From contig CM060852.1 of NCBI GenBank assembly GCA_030737835.1, positions 3,711,813 to 3,775,812 of the forward strand: a stretch of 64,000 nucleotides of DNA, given 5' to 3'. Both the position numbers and the translations under genes were made by a program. The notes beneath the pieces are model-generated. The model saw only the letters and a list, made by a program, of their open reading frames with translations, was not told the DNA's origin and did not search any database. Below are positions 23,412 through 35,291 of this stretch, piece by piece. This stretch comes from Acorus gramineus (lineage: Eukaryota > Streptophyta > Magnoliopsida > Acorales > Acoraceae). Positions within the stretch are counted from its first letter, which is position 1; each line of letters starts with the position of its first letter.

Positions 23412-25020
23412 TGTTGAAAAATCTTTCTTTCAAGAATCTATTCTCTCCCCCTTCTGTTCCTTTTGTAGTAGAAAAAAGGGACACTATGTTTTTGTCTTTA
23501 ATTGTAGACAAGTGCAATCTCAGTAAGATTTATAATTTTTATATTCAAAAGATGTAAAAGTAGAGGCTTGCCACTTTCTCCATGTTGTGGTGTGGGTGTT
23601 AGTGGAACAACTAATCTATATATTCAAAATAATTCAAGCTGTACGTAGGCATGAATCCATGATCCTCACCATTTTGTTTGTTATAACCTAAGCTGCCCCT
23701 TTGTTATTTGAAAATAATTTTGAAGAGCTTTGCTTCGTCATTCAAATTGAAGTTAAATATGTTTTGGGTTGCCCGTATAAATTCCCCTATATATCTCATT
23801 AGAAAAAATATCTTTCAATGAGTTGTTACGTGGACAGGTCAAAGATAACAAATTTCTATGTAATATTGATTTGATATTACTCACATCAATGAGTTAAATC
23901 TAAAAAAAAAAAAAAAAAATCAATATGATTGCAAATGAGATATCACATGAAAAACACATGAAATACCATTACTCCTTAAAAAAAATTCAAATATTTTTTC
24001 ATGTTCCACTTCTTTTTCACTAGTTAGAGCTTTCATCAACTATCTGTTCAAAAATCGTCACAATATATTTTCTGTAACATCCATTTATGAAGAGACATGT
24101 TTCACATGAAAATGAAGAGTGTAACTAATTTTGGATGCTTTTGTATTTCTTTTTAGAAAAACTCAAAATAAATTCATCATTCCCAGTTATTAAGGGTTGT
24201 TCTGTCTTTTTATGAAGCAAGGGAGACAGGAGGGCATAAAAATAGGCCATATATGTAGATGGGGCCAGTGCTCCCAAATATCCTAAAGACAAAGACATGA
24301 AACCAAACACAATAAGAAATGACAGTGGTGGAGAATAAAGTGATCCACTACATGGCTTAAACAATTGATTGTTTGTTATTGTGCTCTACTCTTTCTGTTA
24401 AAAGTGGTGTTTAAGATAACTCTTCTTAATGCAGAGTGACTGTTCTCAAGCATGCTGAGGAGTGAGGACCATCATTTCATGCTTGTAGTTGTAGAAGTCA
24501 AGTTCACATGAAGTGCTACATTAATATATTCCCATTGATGGAGGCATTCTGGGCATGAATAGAATTAGTGATTTGTGGGAAATAAATGATCATAAAAAGG
24601 GTACACAAAGTTGAGAATCAAAACAATATCTATAGGATATACTAATTCAATTGTAAAGCATGCACTGGAGTTTTGTTGTCCAAAAAGCAATCAACACAAT
24701 ATCTGTGGGAATAAATGTTGATCTTATCTTGTATGGAGAGAAAAAAAATCAAGATGAACCTAAGCTGAGTACCTAACTAGGCTATAAGTTACATGCATGG
24801 AATATAAAAAACAATACAACTGCTGTACAAGGGTAGAGAACTATAAAGTTGGACTTTGAAGTCCATGGCCAAGAATGGAAGATAATGATGCACCACGTTT
24901 TAATGTTGTGTGTTACAGTTATGCATGGACGTTGTTATACACAATATTGTACGCAGTTCTTCGTGCAAACCTTTTTTGCTTGGTGAATTAATGTGGAAAG
25001 AAAAATCTGCATTTTATCAA
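23412..25020. other. Upstream region of the CIF-type gene
   Basis: This should contain the promoter of the minus-strand peptide gene; no clear TATA box was seen close to the start. A 79-codon open stretch on the minus strand (24364-24125, beginning MFKPCSGSLYSPPLS, hydrophobic) is less AT-rich than its surroundings but matches no family I know, so I do not call it a gene. Confidence 0.35.
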
Positions 25021-25029
25021 AGGGCGACA

Positions 25030-25650
25030 CGTGTCAAAAGTTAGGCAAGTGTGAACCATCATGCTCAGTAACTAATAACCCGATTTAACGAATGCGGAGC
25101 ATGTGAATATCAACTAGACACTCCTGAATAGGTGAGACACGACTAGACTGATCCCCCCGCGAAGTGACTCAGGTGTGGTTGGATAGCTTTACACCTCAAG
25201 GGCGAATGCCATATTACTTATTGAACAGGACCCTAAGTCCCGACTAGACGAGGACTGTGAGCAGAACCTCTAAAATGTTCAAACGTTCACTAAGTGAGTA
25301 ACTGTCAAGTTGTTGATTAAAGCTCATTATCTATTTAACCTAGGTAATTAAGGGCACATTTAACTATATTAAGGCAGGACAGTTACCATAAATCTCGCCT
25401 ACTAACAACCCTTAAAGAGGAAGACTGTTACAACAGCTACTTAGCCACTGAACCTTATAAAAAAGGGTAAGGTACATCAAATTAAGGCATGAGTTTTATT
25501 TGATAACAAGCCACATTAAGAGTGAAATTATCTTTTTTGAACTCCTTTACTGATTTAAACATCGGAATCCCCTTGGCTGGCACCACACAGTGTCTCCCTT
25601 ACTTCTTTATGAGGGCATGAATCATATTCGGTTCGGTTTAGATTCGGCAA
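25030..25650 (+). mobile_element. LTR relic, probably Ty3/Gypsy-type
   Basis: This block is less AT-rich than its flanks. It holds a TATA-like cttataaaaaag (about 25455) and, at about 25540-25590, the sequence 'ctgatttaaacatcggaatc' followed by 'cccttggctggcacc'. That pair resembles the 'tgacttgagcgtcggagt ... ccttggcaggcacc' signature of many plant Gypsy LTRs. No internal domain lies beside it. The ends are approximate and no target duplication was found, so it is an old solo LTR or LTR fragment, not whole. Confidence 0.5.
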
Positions 25651-27277
25651 ATAGACTCTTCGTATACGTGATTGGAGGGAGAATTTACCTCTTCAGTGAA
25701 ATATATGTAAAAATCATTGGGTCATATATATTTTTTATTTAATAAAATACATGTTTCATTATATATGTAAATACTTTCGAAGAAATCAAATCTTATGTGT
25801 ATTGTGGGGCTATATAAATTACTGCACATAGAACAGGGTTTAATGATCTCCATTATGGGTCGTTCCAATTTTGAAAGCATAGAATGTTGAAAAAAATTAC
25901 ATGGCTAACTGATTCAACTTTCTTTTGGCATTCATGAGCACTTGGATTTGACTCCTATTAAAAGAAAATGATTTGGTAACAAAATACTTGTCCAATTGAT
26001 GCATTGAGAGATAAGAAAAATCGGAAAACTTTTATTACTTCAATAAAATTACAAAAAAGCTAAAAGAGTTCTGAAGACTTCTTTTAAACTCAAATTTCAT
26101 AATCAAGCTGATGTGTACCAATTACAAAAATGATAATGCTCACATAAAAAAATAATAGGATCACCTGATTTTTTGTGATTTGTCTTGTCACTAAATCATT
26201 CAAGTTTTTTTTATCATAAGATAAAACACAAAAATTATTCCTTTTGGTATAAAGAGAGAATAGAGAGTAATAGCCAGTTTGATAACTCTTGGTCTAAAAA
26301 AGAATACATCAACATCAGGAATCCAGCTTTAGTAATTTCTATATAATTTTTTTTTTATCAATGGTTTGTAAAAATGAATACATAAATAGAGGGGGGCGCT
26401 GGTATATTTAATCCTTTTTACAGCTCAAAAGACAGTCCTATATGCATCGATAGAAACCTATTGAAACATATACATCGTCTATGCATTGTTAATTTTTTTT
26501 TTTTTACACTTACTAAAAATGAGTTCATTCAATTCGAAAAAGAGAATAACATATATTTTTTTTTATCAAAACATAAATATTATTAGAAAAAATTATTATT
26601 AAAAAAAATATGGTGGTCTGTTGCTTTGAACTGTAAAAAAAAGTCTAACATTTTCTATCAGAGGATTGTAGAAAATTTTACTGGGTGTTTTTAAGTGCTA
26701 ACTTTTTCAATTGGACAATACATTCAGTCAAATTTGTCGAGTAAAGGATGTTAACACCGTAATCGGGTCAATTTATAATGGAAGTCTGGGTCAAAGCTGG
26801 GTCTTGGACCTCCTGGCCATAGCCCAATATTCTTGTTCACGGGCTGGGCTTGGGCCCATTTACATGGAAATCTGTGCTCAAACCGGCTCGACAAAAGTGT
26901 CCAGGGTGACCCTATTTGTGCCTCTCAAATCTATTAGTAGACCCCTTTTATTTGTATGCCCCAGATATCTGATTCTCTCTCACTAAAAAATATTACTAGA
27001 TTAACTTTAAAGTAACAATAAAATCAATATCTTATTCTCTCTCACCAAAAAATATTACTGGATTAACTTTAAAGTAACTACAAAACCCTAAAATAATATT
27101 TATTATTTCATTGAGAATCTAAATATATCAAATATAACCCCCAAAAAATGAACAATATAAATCTTAAATCAGTGAATATTCAATTCTAACATATACCTAA
27201 ATACTTTTTTCAAATACATATAATAATAATAATAATATTTATTATAAAAGATTAGAAGAATATAAACCAAATGAATG
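25651..27277. other. Intergenic DNA
   Basis: A short tandem duplication lies at about 26967-27090 (two copies of attctctctcac followed by aaaaaatattact and gattaactttaaagtaac). The open stretch at 26711-26986 has no family resemblance. No gene is visible. Confidence 0.4.
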
Positions 27278-27736
27278 TAGGGGTGCAACTTGGATCGGGT
27301 TGAATCTGAACCCAATAGATTGAATTCGATTTTTACATGGATTGAGTTATAAAATTTTGTTTCGGATTGGTCAATTCGGATTGAGTTATAAATCGAGGTT
27401 TGGTTCGGATTAGTATCATAGACAACCTGATCTAACTTAAACCAATAGTCCCATAGTAGAAACTTGTATGATATTATAAATAAGTCATTGACCGTTGATA
27501 CTTGATTATTTATTTTAAAACTCTACTTTTGAAACAATATAATTTTTTTTTTTTAGTGAACTTAGATTATTTTAGCGGGTGATTAAAATTTATAAAATAT
27601 GTGTTTTTTTTTTATAAAAAAATTAAGCCTGACCCAATTTGAAATATGTGTTTAGGATAGAGTTGTCCTGTTAAAATTCAAATTTGGGTTAGGTTTGGGT
27701 CAGTCCGAATCCAATCCACAAGAGTTTGCAGCCCTG
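27278..27736. mobile_element. hAT-like MITE, TAGGGGTGCAAC family, copy 1
   Basis: The left end taggggtgcaac and the right end gtttgcagccctg are inverted matches. The flanks aatgaatg (27270-27277) and aataaatg (27737-27744) match at 7 of 8, fitting an aged 8-bp hAT target duplication. The inside repeats gggttgaatctgaaccca-type phrases. A better preserved relative is at 46613-47173. Confidence 0.65.
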
Positions 27737-27744
27737 AATAAATG

Positions 27745-28176
27745 TTAGGGTAAATGAGACAACAAGTGTTGCATTATTATTTGATTTTTTTTTTCTTTTC
27801 CTTGATCAGATAGATATTGATCGTTTTTGAATCGGATCGAAGGGATTTTTAGAGTTAACTGTAGAAAGAAAAAACCAATTTGTTCTGTTGTTCAAACCCT
27901 AAATAAAACCCTAGCCACCCCTCCCTCCTCCTATTTCTTTTTAGGGTTCTTGTTAGGTACGAATCGATCTTCTCTTTCTCGCTCGATCTTCGTTTATAAC
28001 CGGGTTAAATTTATATTTTTATTTTCGTACATGTATTGATCTTTATAGAACTGCATCAACCCTTTTTCGTCCTTTTGGTTTCAACAGAAGAATTTTCACC
28101 ATAAGAGATGGTGATTTTGGATATATTGAATTCTGATTAGGTTTCGTTTTCGTTGTAACAACAGTGTCATCGCGAT
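27745..28176 (+). promoter_or_regulatory. Promoter and leader of the PWP1-like gene
   Basis: Pyrimidine-rich leader-type sequence (ccacccctccctcctcc, tcttctctttctcgctcg) lies upstream of the ATG at 28177. No clean TATA box was seen. A 5'UTR intron is possible (gggttcttgttag|gtacg at about 27957). Confidence 0.35.
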
Positions 28177-31100
28177 ATGATTTCGTCGCTCTGTAGGGTC
28201 CCGAAGGGGGCGTTGAGGCCTGTCCCGGTCGTCGCCGAGCCGCCTTCGAAGGAAGAGCTCGAAGAGATGGTTAAAAGTGGATTCTTGGATACAAGGTTCA
28301 ACACAATCATTTTTTTTTTTTTATATAGGTTTTCAATAGTTGAATGGTTTGCATTTGTAATTCTGAAGTAATGATAGTGACGGTGAGGGAGACGAGGAGA
28401 TTGAAGATGGGCTGTCGAATGATATGGATGAAATCAATCATGCATTGACGGCAGCAGATGCATTGGGCAAGACTTCGGTGAGCGCAAACTTAGGGAACAG
28501 TATTCAATCAGTAACTGATGATCTGAAAGAGCTCGATATGGATCATTACGATGACGAAGATGATGGTAGCGGAGATCTTAATTGTGTCAAAGTTGCCTAA
28601 TTGCATTTCATTTAGCACTTACATTTGGATTGGATTGTTATCAGGAGTTGAGATATTTAGTGGTAAGCGTGGTGGAACCTATTATCCGAGTAATGAAATG
28701 GACCCATATCTCAAAGATAAGGATGTGAGTGTTTTTTTTTTTTGGTAACTGTTATATTGTGACTTTTTTCTGGGGTATCTTTAACTTCTGAGTAGAAGTT
28801 GCGGTGCTTCTAATAGAATGATGAAGAAGAAGAAGAAGAAGCCGAGGACATGACAATAAAACCGACAGATGCTGTTATAGCTTGTGTCTGTAATGAAGAT
28901 GATGTCAATTACCTGAAGGCATGTAATACTTCTTATAGATTGCTACTTGGTTTCTTGTTCTTTCCCCTGGCAGAGTGAGAAGTTTATTTCTTTGATAATA
29001 TTGATTCCTAAAATTTGCCGCAACCTCCGTTCTGGGCTATTTATTTATATTTATATTTTTTTGACTTGTGCGCACACAGATTGTGGTTTGCGGTCATGTG
29101 GTGGTTCAATCTTGTTTTAAGTGGAAATGTTAAAACTGTTGATGAATGTTTGAGGAATAGGCCAGTTTGTTTGAAGTGCCACTTAAGTTTAATGGCTTTG
29201 AATAAGCATGCTGGAACCATTTGGGGCTTTGGAGTTCGACTAGTTAAGTATTCTCTTTGATTTGTATAATGACTTTCAACTATCTGTTGATCTTCTTGTG
29301 GCAGGTTTCCAATATACGAGGAGTTTGATGATGGGGAGTCAAATATGTATGTTCACCATGATATCATCCTTCCAGCATTTCCCCTTTGCACAACATGGCT
29401 TGATTTTAAGCCTAAACTGGAGATCAAGGTGAAATACTTCAACGTGAAAGTGTTAATCTGGGTAGCTGGAATCTTAAATGAATTTTAAGGAACGTTGAGG
29501 TGTACTTTGAGTGTGTAGGCATTTCATTTTAATTTATGTAGGTACTTGCATACAATTTTTCCTCATTTCTGCTTAAAATTCTCAAAACATGGTAGATATG
29601 AAAATCATACCCATTACTCGTTAACATCCTCTTCCTTGACTGGTCATGTCAATAGCACTGCAGTATAATTTTTCCATACGAAAAATATTATATTATCGAT
29701 TAATCAAAATCCATTGGACCATTCAACATCTTAATATCATCCTTTAGAAGGATATTGATAGTAATTTTTCAGTAGATTGAGCTCAAGATTACTTGATGTC
29801 GAGACTTTTTAGCAACCCTTAATCTATCATACATGTGTTCCTTATATTGTGGATTACTTATAATCAGAAAACATCTATGATTAGCTTGTCTATTGTCCTA
29901 AATGGGGCTGATCTTATTTGTTCAGATAATTGTAAACCTAGTATCTATGTGTCATTTATTTTTCTTTCTTTATTGGTTCTCTAATAATTTTTAAATTATT
30001 GCAGGAGATTTTATAGCTATAGGATCAATGGACCCTGCTATTGAAATCTGGGATCTTGACATTGTATGTGATTCATCTATCTTTCCACCTCTTGGACACT
30101 GTTTCTGTATTCATGTATCACATTTCTTGCTGTTCTGGTTTCTTCTATCCAGATGGACGAGGTTCAACCATTTCTAGTATTGGGGGGTGTTTCTGAGAAA
30201 AAGAAAAAAGGAAAGAAGGTTAGTTATTCAGAGAATAAAATTTATTTTATCTTCTAGCTCTTTGGTTATACTGTTGTTTTATATGTTTGGATATTGAAAT
30301 TTTTTTATCTTGATGGTTTATAGCATTTCTGTCATATGATCATCTTGTAATTAGATACTGGAACTCTTCAATGTCCATTGATAAGCTATTGAAATATATA
30401 TTTTTAAAATGAAAATAATCGTCCACCAGTGTCTACATTTTTTTTTTCAAGTTATGATATGGTTTTCCCATTCAGGTTTATATTTATTCTAGCCATAATT
30501 CACAGGTTAAAAATTATGTGGATTATGTTTGCATGTTTTTCTTTTTATTCTTTGTTCAATCTCTACCAAAAATTTTCAACTTTTTTATTATAATAATAAA
30601 ATAACAGAAGGCTGGTAAGACCTGTTTTAGTGGAGCTTATATAGGCCTCAATCTAAATCATTGTAAGTTAATATATTTCTTAGTATATCATCTCAATGTG
30701 AGCTGTTATTTGAATTTGCATCAGATTTCATGATAGTTCATTACATTGTCCTTGGCTTCTGCAGAAATCAGTGAAGTATAAAGAGAACAGTTACAGAGAT
30801 GCTGTACTTGGTCTTGCATGGAACAAGATCCTTAGGTAAGCACAATGTAAACTTCACCCCACTGACAAGGTTTTCTGGTGAGTCTCGATAGTAAATGCTT
30901 GATTGTTGTCACTTATTCTCTTAACAGGAATCTCCTAGCGAGCGCAAGTGTTGACGAATCTGCGAAAATTTGGGATCTGGCTAAAGAGGCTTGTGCTTTG
31001 ACACTGCTGGATCTCCATACAGATAAGGCAATCACCCCACAAGTTGCATCTTATGATATGATTTATTGAATTTCGCTGCTATTATTTCAGATAGGCACCA

Positions 31101-34100
31101 ATGATACGATCCCGCTGGTTTTGCCTTCCACCTATAGAAATTTTCTTGGGCGCTGATAGATCCATTACTTTTATCCCCATTTCTCGCCCAACATCTGTGC
31201 ATTCATTTAGAAGGTATATGGATCCATGTACCTTCCAAATGAAGTCATATACCTTTTGCTATGTTTTGGGGTCTAAGGCATGGCAAATAATGGGCCTACT
31301 TAGAACTTTATATAATTTTCTTCACCCACATGAGCAGGAAGACAAATGCTGCTCGTTTTTTCTTTGTAAAATTTTCTAAAGAAAACATGCAATATTTTAT
31401 GATGTTCTTTGCATGGATGTTGGCTGTGGATGTATCAGTATCTAAATATGTTTTTGTTTTAAAATCTGGTATATAGTCCATCTTCCATACGAGTTTAAAT
31501 AAAGGTTACCTCTCCATTTGGATTTTGGTTAATTTGTTTTAATCATAATATTCAATGTGATCCAGAACAGATAATTTACAAGTATCAAAGTTGTCTGACT
31601 TATTCCTGAACTTTTTCTTTATTACTCTTGTTCCAGGTCCAGGCAGTTACCTGGAACCAAGATATTCCAGAGGTACTTCTTAGTGGATCTTTTGATCGCT
31701 CTGTGGTTATGGTAAGAGGATTGCCTTCTTTTTCCCTTCTTTCCTTTCACCGTGCATTCTTTTTTTTCTGGCATCTGTTTTGTTTTCCTTCAAATTTGTG
31801 GTTGGGACCAATCAGATTGCAATTTTGTTTTCCTTCAAATTTGTCTTGTCCATCTCTGACAGAGCTAAATTATCTCTGTATTGAATGGTGTTTTCTAGTT
31901 AAACACAGCAAGGGCTTTTTAGACTGCAGCTTGTACCTTTTCTTTGACCACTTAAGAGAAAATAATGCTAAACATTTGACTTTTTTTTTCGGAATTTAAG
32001 TAGAATATGTTAGTAAATATGTCACAAAAATGGATAATAATGGACAGGATAACTAAGAATATAGTAGTGAATTCTCCATGTTAATTATAGGATATTGACT
32101 AAGAACATAGACCATCTCTCATCATAGAAAAAATGACACTCTCCAGTTATTAAAAGTTTTTATGCTCTCTTTGGAAGATTATTCATTATTTTAATCCTGT
32201 TGATCATTTAATGATGCTTAAAATAAATAAAATTGTCTGTTGGAGCTCTGAAATTTTGATTTTCTTGCCATAAGCCGCTGATTCCTGCCCATGAAGTTTA
32301 TCATGCTCCAAACGGATCTTGAACTGGGATATATATTGTTTGATCTCAGCATTGTGTTTCTCTTGGAAAACAGTATTTAAAAGGCAACACAATGGACTTG
32401 GCAATTGGCAATTGTTGAAGTTCAAGTTAGTCACCAAAAAGTGTCTTGGGTCCACAACATGTTTATGTACTGCATTACCTGCATACAAACTTAACTTCTG
32501 TTGCCACATAATTACTTTATCTTATTCTATTTTATTATTAGAAGAAAATTTGGGATATAATTGATTTCTTTTGTAAATGATCTGCAGATGGACATGAGAT
32601 CTTATTCACGTACAGGATGGTCTGTCTCTGCTGATGTTGAGAGCCTGGAATGGGACCCACACAATAACAACTTCTTTGTGGTAAATTTACTGATTGTCTG
32701 AGTTATAAATTTGTTTCTCATGTGAATTTATGTGGAGGCCTTTTCTATCGACACTATTGGGCATGTTTGAATTCAGTTATCTCCCTGTTTAAAGCCAGTA
32801 TATTTCTACAACAGTTGTGTTTTTTTATTCAGACAGATAAAGTTTCTGAAAAAGTTGTCACCTCTTTCCTCAGCTTAGTATTTATTTTTGATGGAATAAT
32901 TATTCATTGTCTGATTGACCCTTGCATATGCTCAGGTCAGTCTTGAAGATGGTACGGTTCAAGGTTTTGATATTCGAGCAGCTTCATCAAATGCTGATTC
33001 TGGTGCTAAACCTAGTTTCACGCTCCATGCTCATGACAAGGCAGTTTGTGCAGTCTCATATAATCCATCCACTGCCAATGTAACCATAAGATCTTCAAAA
33101 TTCAGTAGCACAATGAAATGATTTACAGTAAAGCGTTAGTAATTGTTTATTATTATTATTATTATTAGTATTTTTACAGCTGCTTGCAACTGGTTCAACT
33201 GATTGATAAAATGGTAAGCACATAGCTTTTCAGAATGTCTCATTGTATGAATGTGTGAATAACTGTTCTAACAAGTTATTCCGTGTTAACGTCTCAGGTG
33301 AAACTTTGGGATTTGTCGAACAATCAACCATCTTGTGTAGCATCCCTAAAAGCTGTAAGTACTCTCTGTTGATTGTTGTGTGCTACTGAAATCTTGACTC
33401 ACCCACTCAATGACCCCATCTACTGTTTTGATGAGATGAAATACTGATCAATATTTGGTTAATATCATCATAATTTCGATCTCTTTCCCAACTATTAACA
33501 CTTCATGTTGTTTGTTATCATTGGCTCAAATATCAATCTTTTGAGCCCAGGATCCTATGATTTAAATTGCATAGCAATAAAATAGACTCCTTTATACATT
33601 TTTACTTTATCCATGAAATTCCTTGTTTTTGCCCAACCTTTTGCAATAATTGAAACATTCAAGAAAACTAGAAAAGTAGTTCTATGACATACAAGACAGA
33701 TAGAAACACGTCTTTTTTTACAAAATCTTAGTACACAATCCTCATATAACAAAACAAGCATCTTTGTTAGACACATGTATTTCACTATCTGATTTATTCA
33801 GACCAAAGTGATTCATATATCAATCTTTTATGTATAAACCGGGTTATTTGTTGATGATGCCCTTCATGTATTGACTAAATAGTTATGCTTGAATATACCA
33901 GGGTGCTGTGTTCTCTCTCTCATTCTCTGAGGACAGCCCATCCTTACTGGCTATTGGAGGTTCCAAAGGGAAACTGCAAGTAAGCAATACCAGTGATAGT
34001 CAATTTTACATTCATTATTGCTTCTTCAATGTTCACTCAACATTGATCACTTGCCAGGTATGGGATATATTATCTGATCCAGGCGTGGAATGGAAGTATA

Positions 34101-34159
34101 AAGGTTTGAGGAATCGAAATATGAATCTGCAACCGCCACCACCAACTGCTACAGATTGA
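28177..34159 (+). CDS. PWP1: PWP1-type WD40 protein gene, frame damaged
   Basis: Sixteen exons can be placed: 28177-28295, 28369-28565, 28645-28724, 28817-28918, 29305-29428, 30005-30063, 30153-30218, 30765-30835, 30928-31027, 31637-31711, 32588-32680, 32936-33079, 33180-33213, 33298-33354, 33902-33979 and 34058-34159. They cover the whole family length (~500 residues): MISSLCRVPKGALRPVPVV, an acidic stretch, YYPSNEMDPYLKDKD, MYVHHDIILPAFPL, FIAIGSMDPAIEIWDLDI, then WD repeats (LLASASVDESAKIWD, LLSGSFDRSVV, VKLWDLSNNQPSC, LLAIGGSKGKLQ) and a proline-rich end. PWP1 proteins act in ribosome biogenesis and chromatin in the nucleus. Frame trouble: exon 5 has the expected 124 bases, yet its conserved codons lie one base out of phase with exons 4 and 6. 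Exon 13 carries an extra TGAT that gives TGA TAA. Either this copy is decaying or the sequence has indel errors. Exons 4 and 9 end at GC donors. Confidence 0.8.
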
Positions 34160-35291
34160 TTTAAGTGTCAATAGTTTTCGACCAATGCATGCCGTTGCAG
34201 GAGGGTGTGGGGAATAGAGAGGTAGATATTATTTCTATAGCAAGAAAAGAGTGTACTAGGCTTTGTGGCCTATGTTTTTTAATCTTCTGGAGGGAGATAT
34301 TACATGCCCTTATGTATTATTTGAGCGATTTTGTGAAGGTTCTATGTGCTTTAAAGCTCAATTTTATTATTATTATTATTATTATTATTTGGGTTCCAGA
34401 TTGCATTCTTTGTAGTTTTCGTAATTTATCTATTTTAAGATGAGCATCTTTCAGGGTTTTGGTTTTTTAATCTTAAATTCAATTATTTGATTGGCTGAAT
34501 CAATTATACATCCAGAGTTTAATCTTAGTATATTTAGTTGTAATGGGTGTTCTTGATTTACTTGTTTTTTGGAACAATGAAATTCTATGAATAATTAATC
34601 AAATCCAAAAATTAATTTTGCAGAGAATCAATCAAATACTGAGCATCAGAGGTGAAAGTTGGTTCATCTTAACATGTTCCAGGGACATGTAACTGTTGTT
34701 TCTATCTCAACAATTCTCAACATCACAACAGAAAATTTGAAACTTCAATTGCAATATTTTTTAGGAAAATGATATGTCTAGCCCCCGTTGCAACTTTAAT
34801 TGCTGATTTTTTTTTTTTTAAATCATACTCTCCAAATGAAATGTGTATTATTATATAAAATGAAGTATGTACTTAAATACTTTAATGTATTTTTTTTCAA
34901 GTTAATAAAATGATAAAGAATCTTACACCATATATTATAATAGAATCTTATATACTATGATATCGCAATATATACTACATTATCATAGTATATGAAACTG
35001 CAAAACGGGCTGAGTGTATCAGCTCACTTTTTATTATCAATTAAAACAATAGAGTTACATTAGGAAATTGAATCAACTGCAGAAGAGAAACAGAAGATGG
35101 TTTTCCAAATACATGTTTCAGTTAAGCCAAGGACACTCAAATTTAATAATACAACACAGCTTCGGAACATTAACAAACCCCACCTGTGATTGATATAAAA
35201 TGTGGCAGGAGAATTCAGTGCAGATACAACAATTCTTCATATTCATTCATTTATTCTGCTGGATTGGGTGAGTTGGGTGTCACATTGTTCA
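34160..35291. other. Convergent 3' region of the PWP1-like and DnaJ genes
   Basis: Both neighbours end here. A TTA microsatellite sits at about 34362-34389. The rest is AT-rich UTR-like or intergenic sequence without further coding signal. Confidence 0.5.

Noticed and set aside
24125-24364. 79-codon hydrophobic frame upstream of the CIF-type gene
   Set aside because: No family, no leader or splice signals; possible but unsupported.
26711-26986. 91-codon plus-strand frame
   Set aside because: Residue order looks random and there is no promoter or family match; probably chance.
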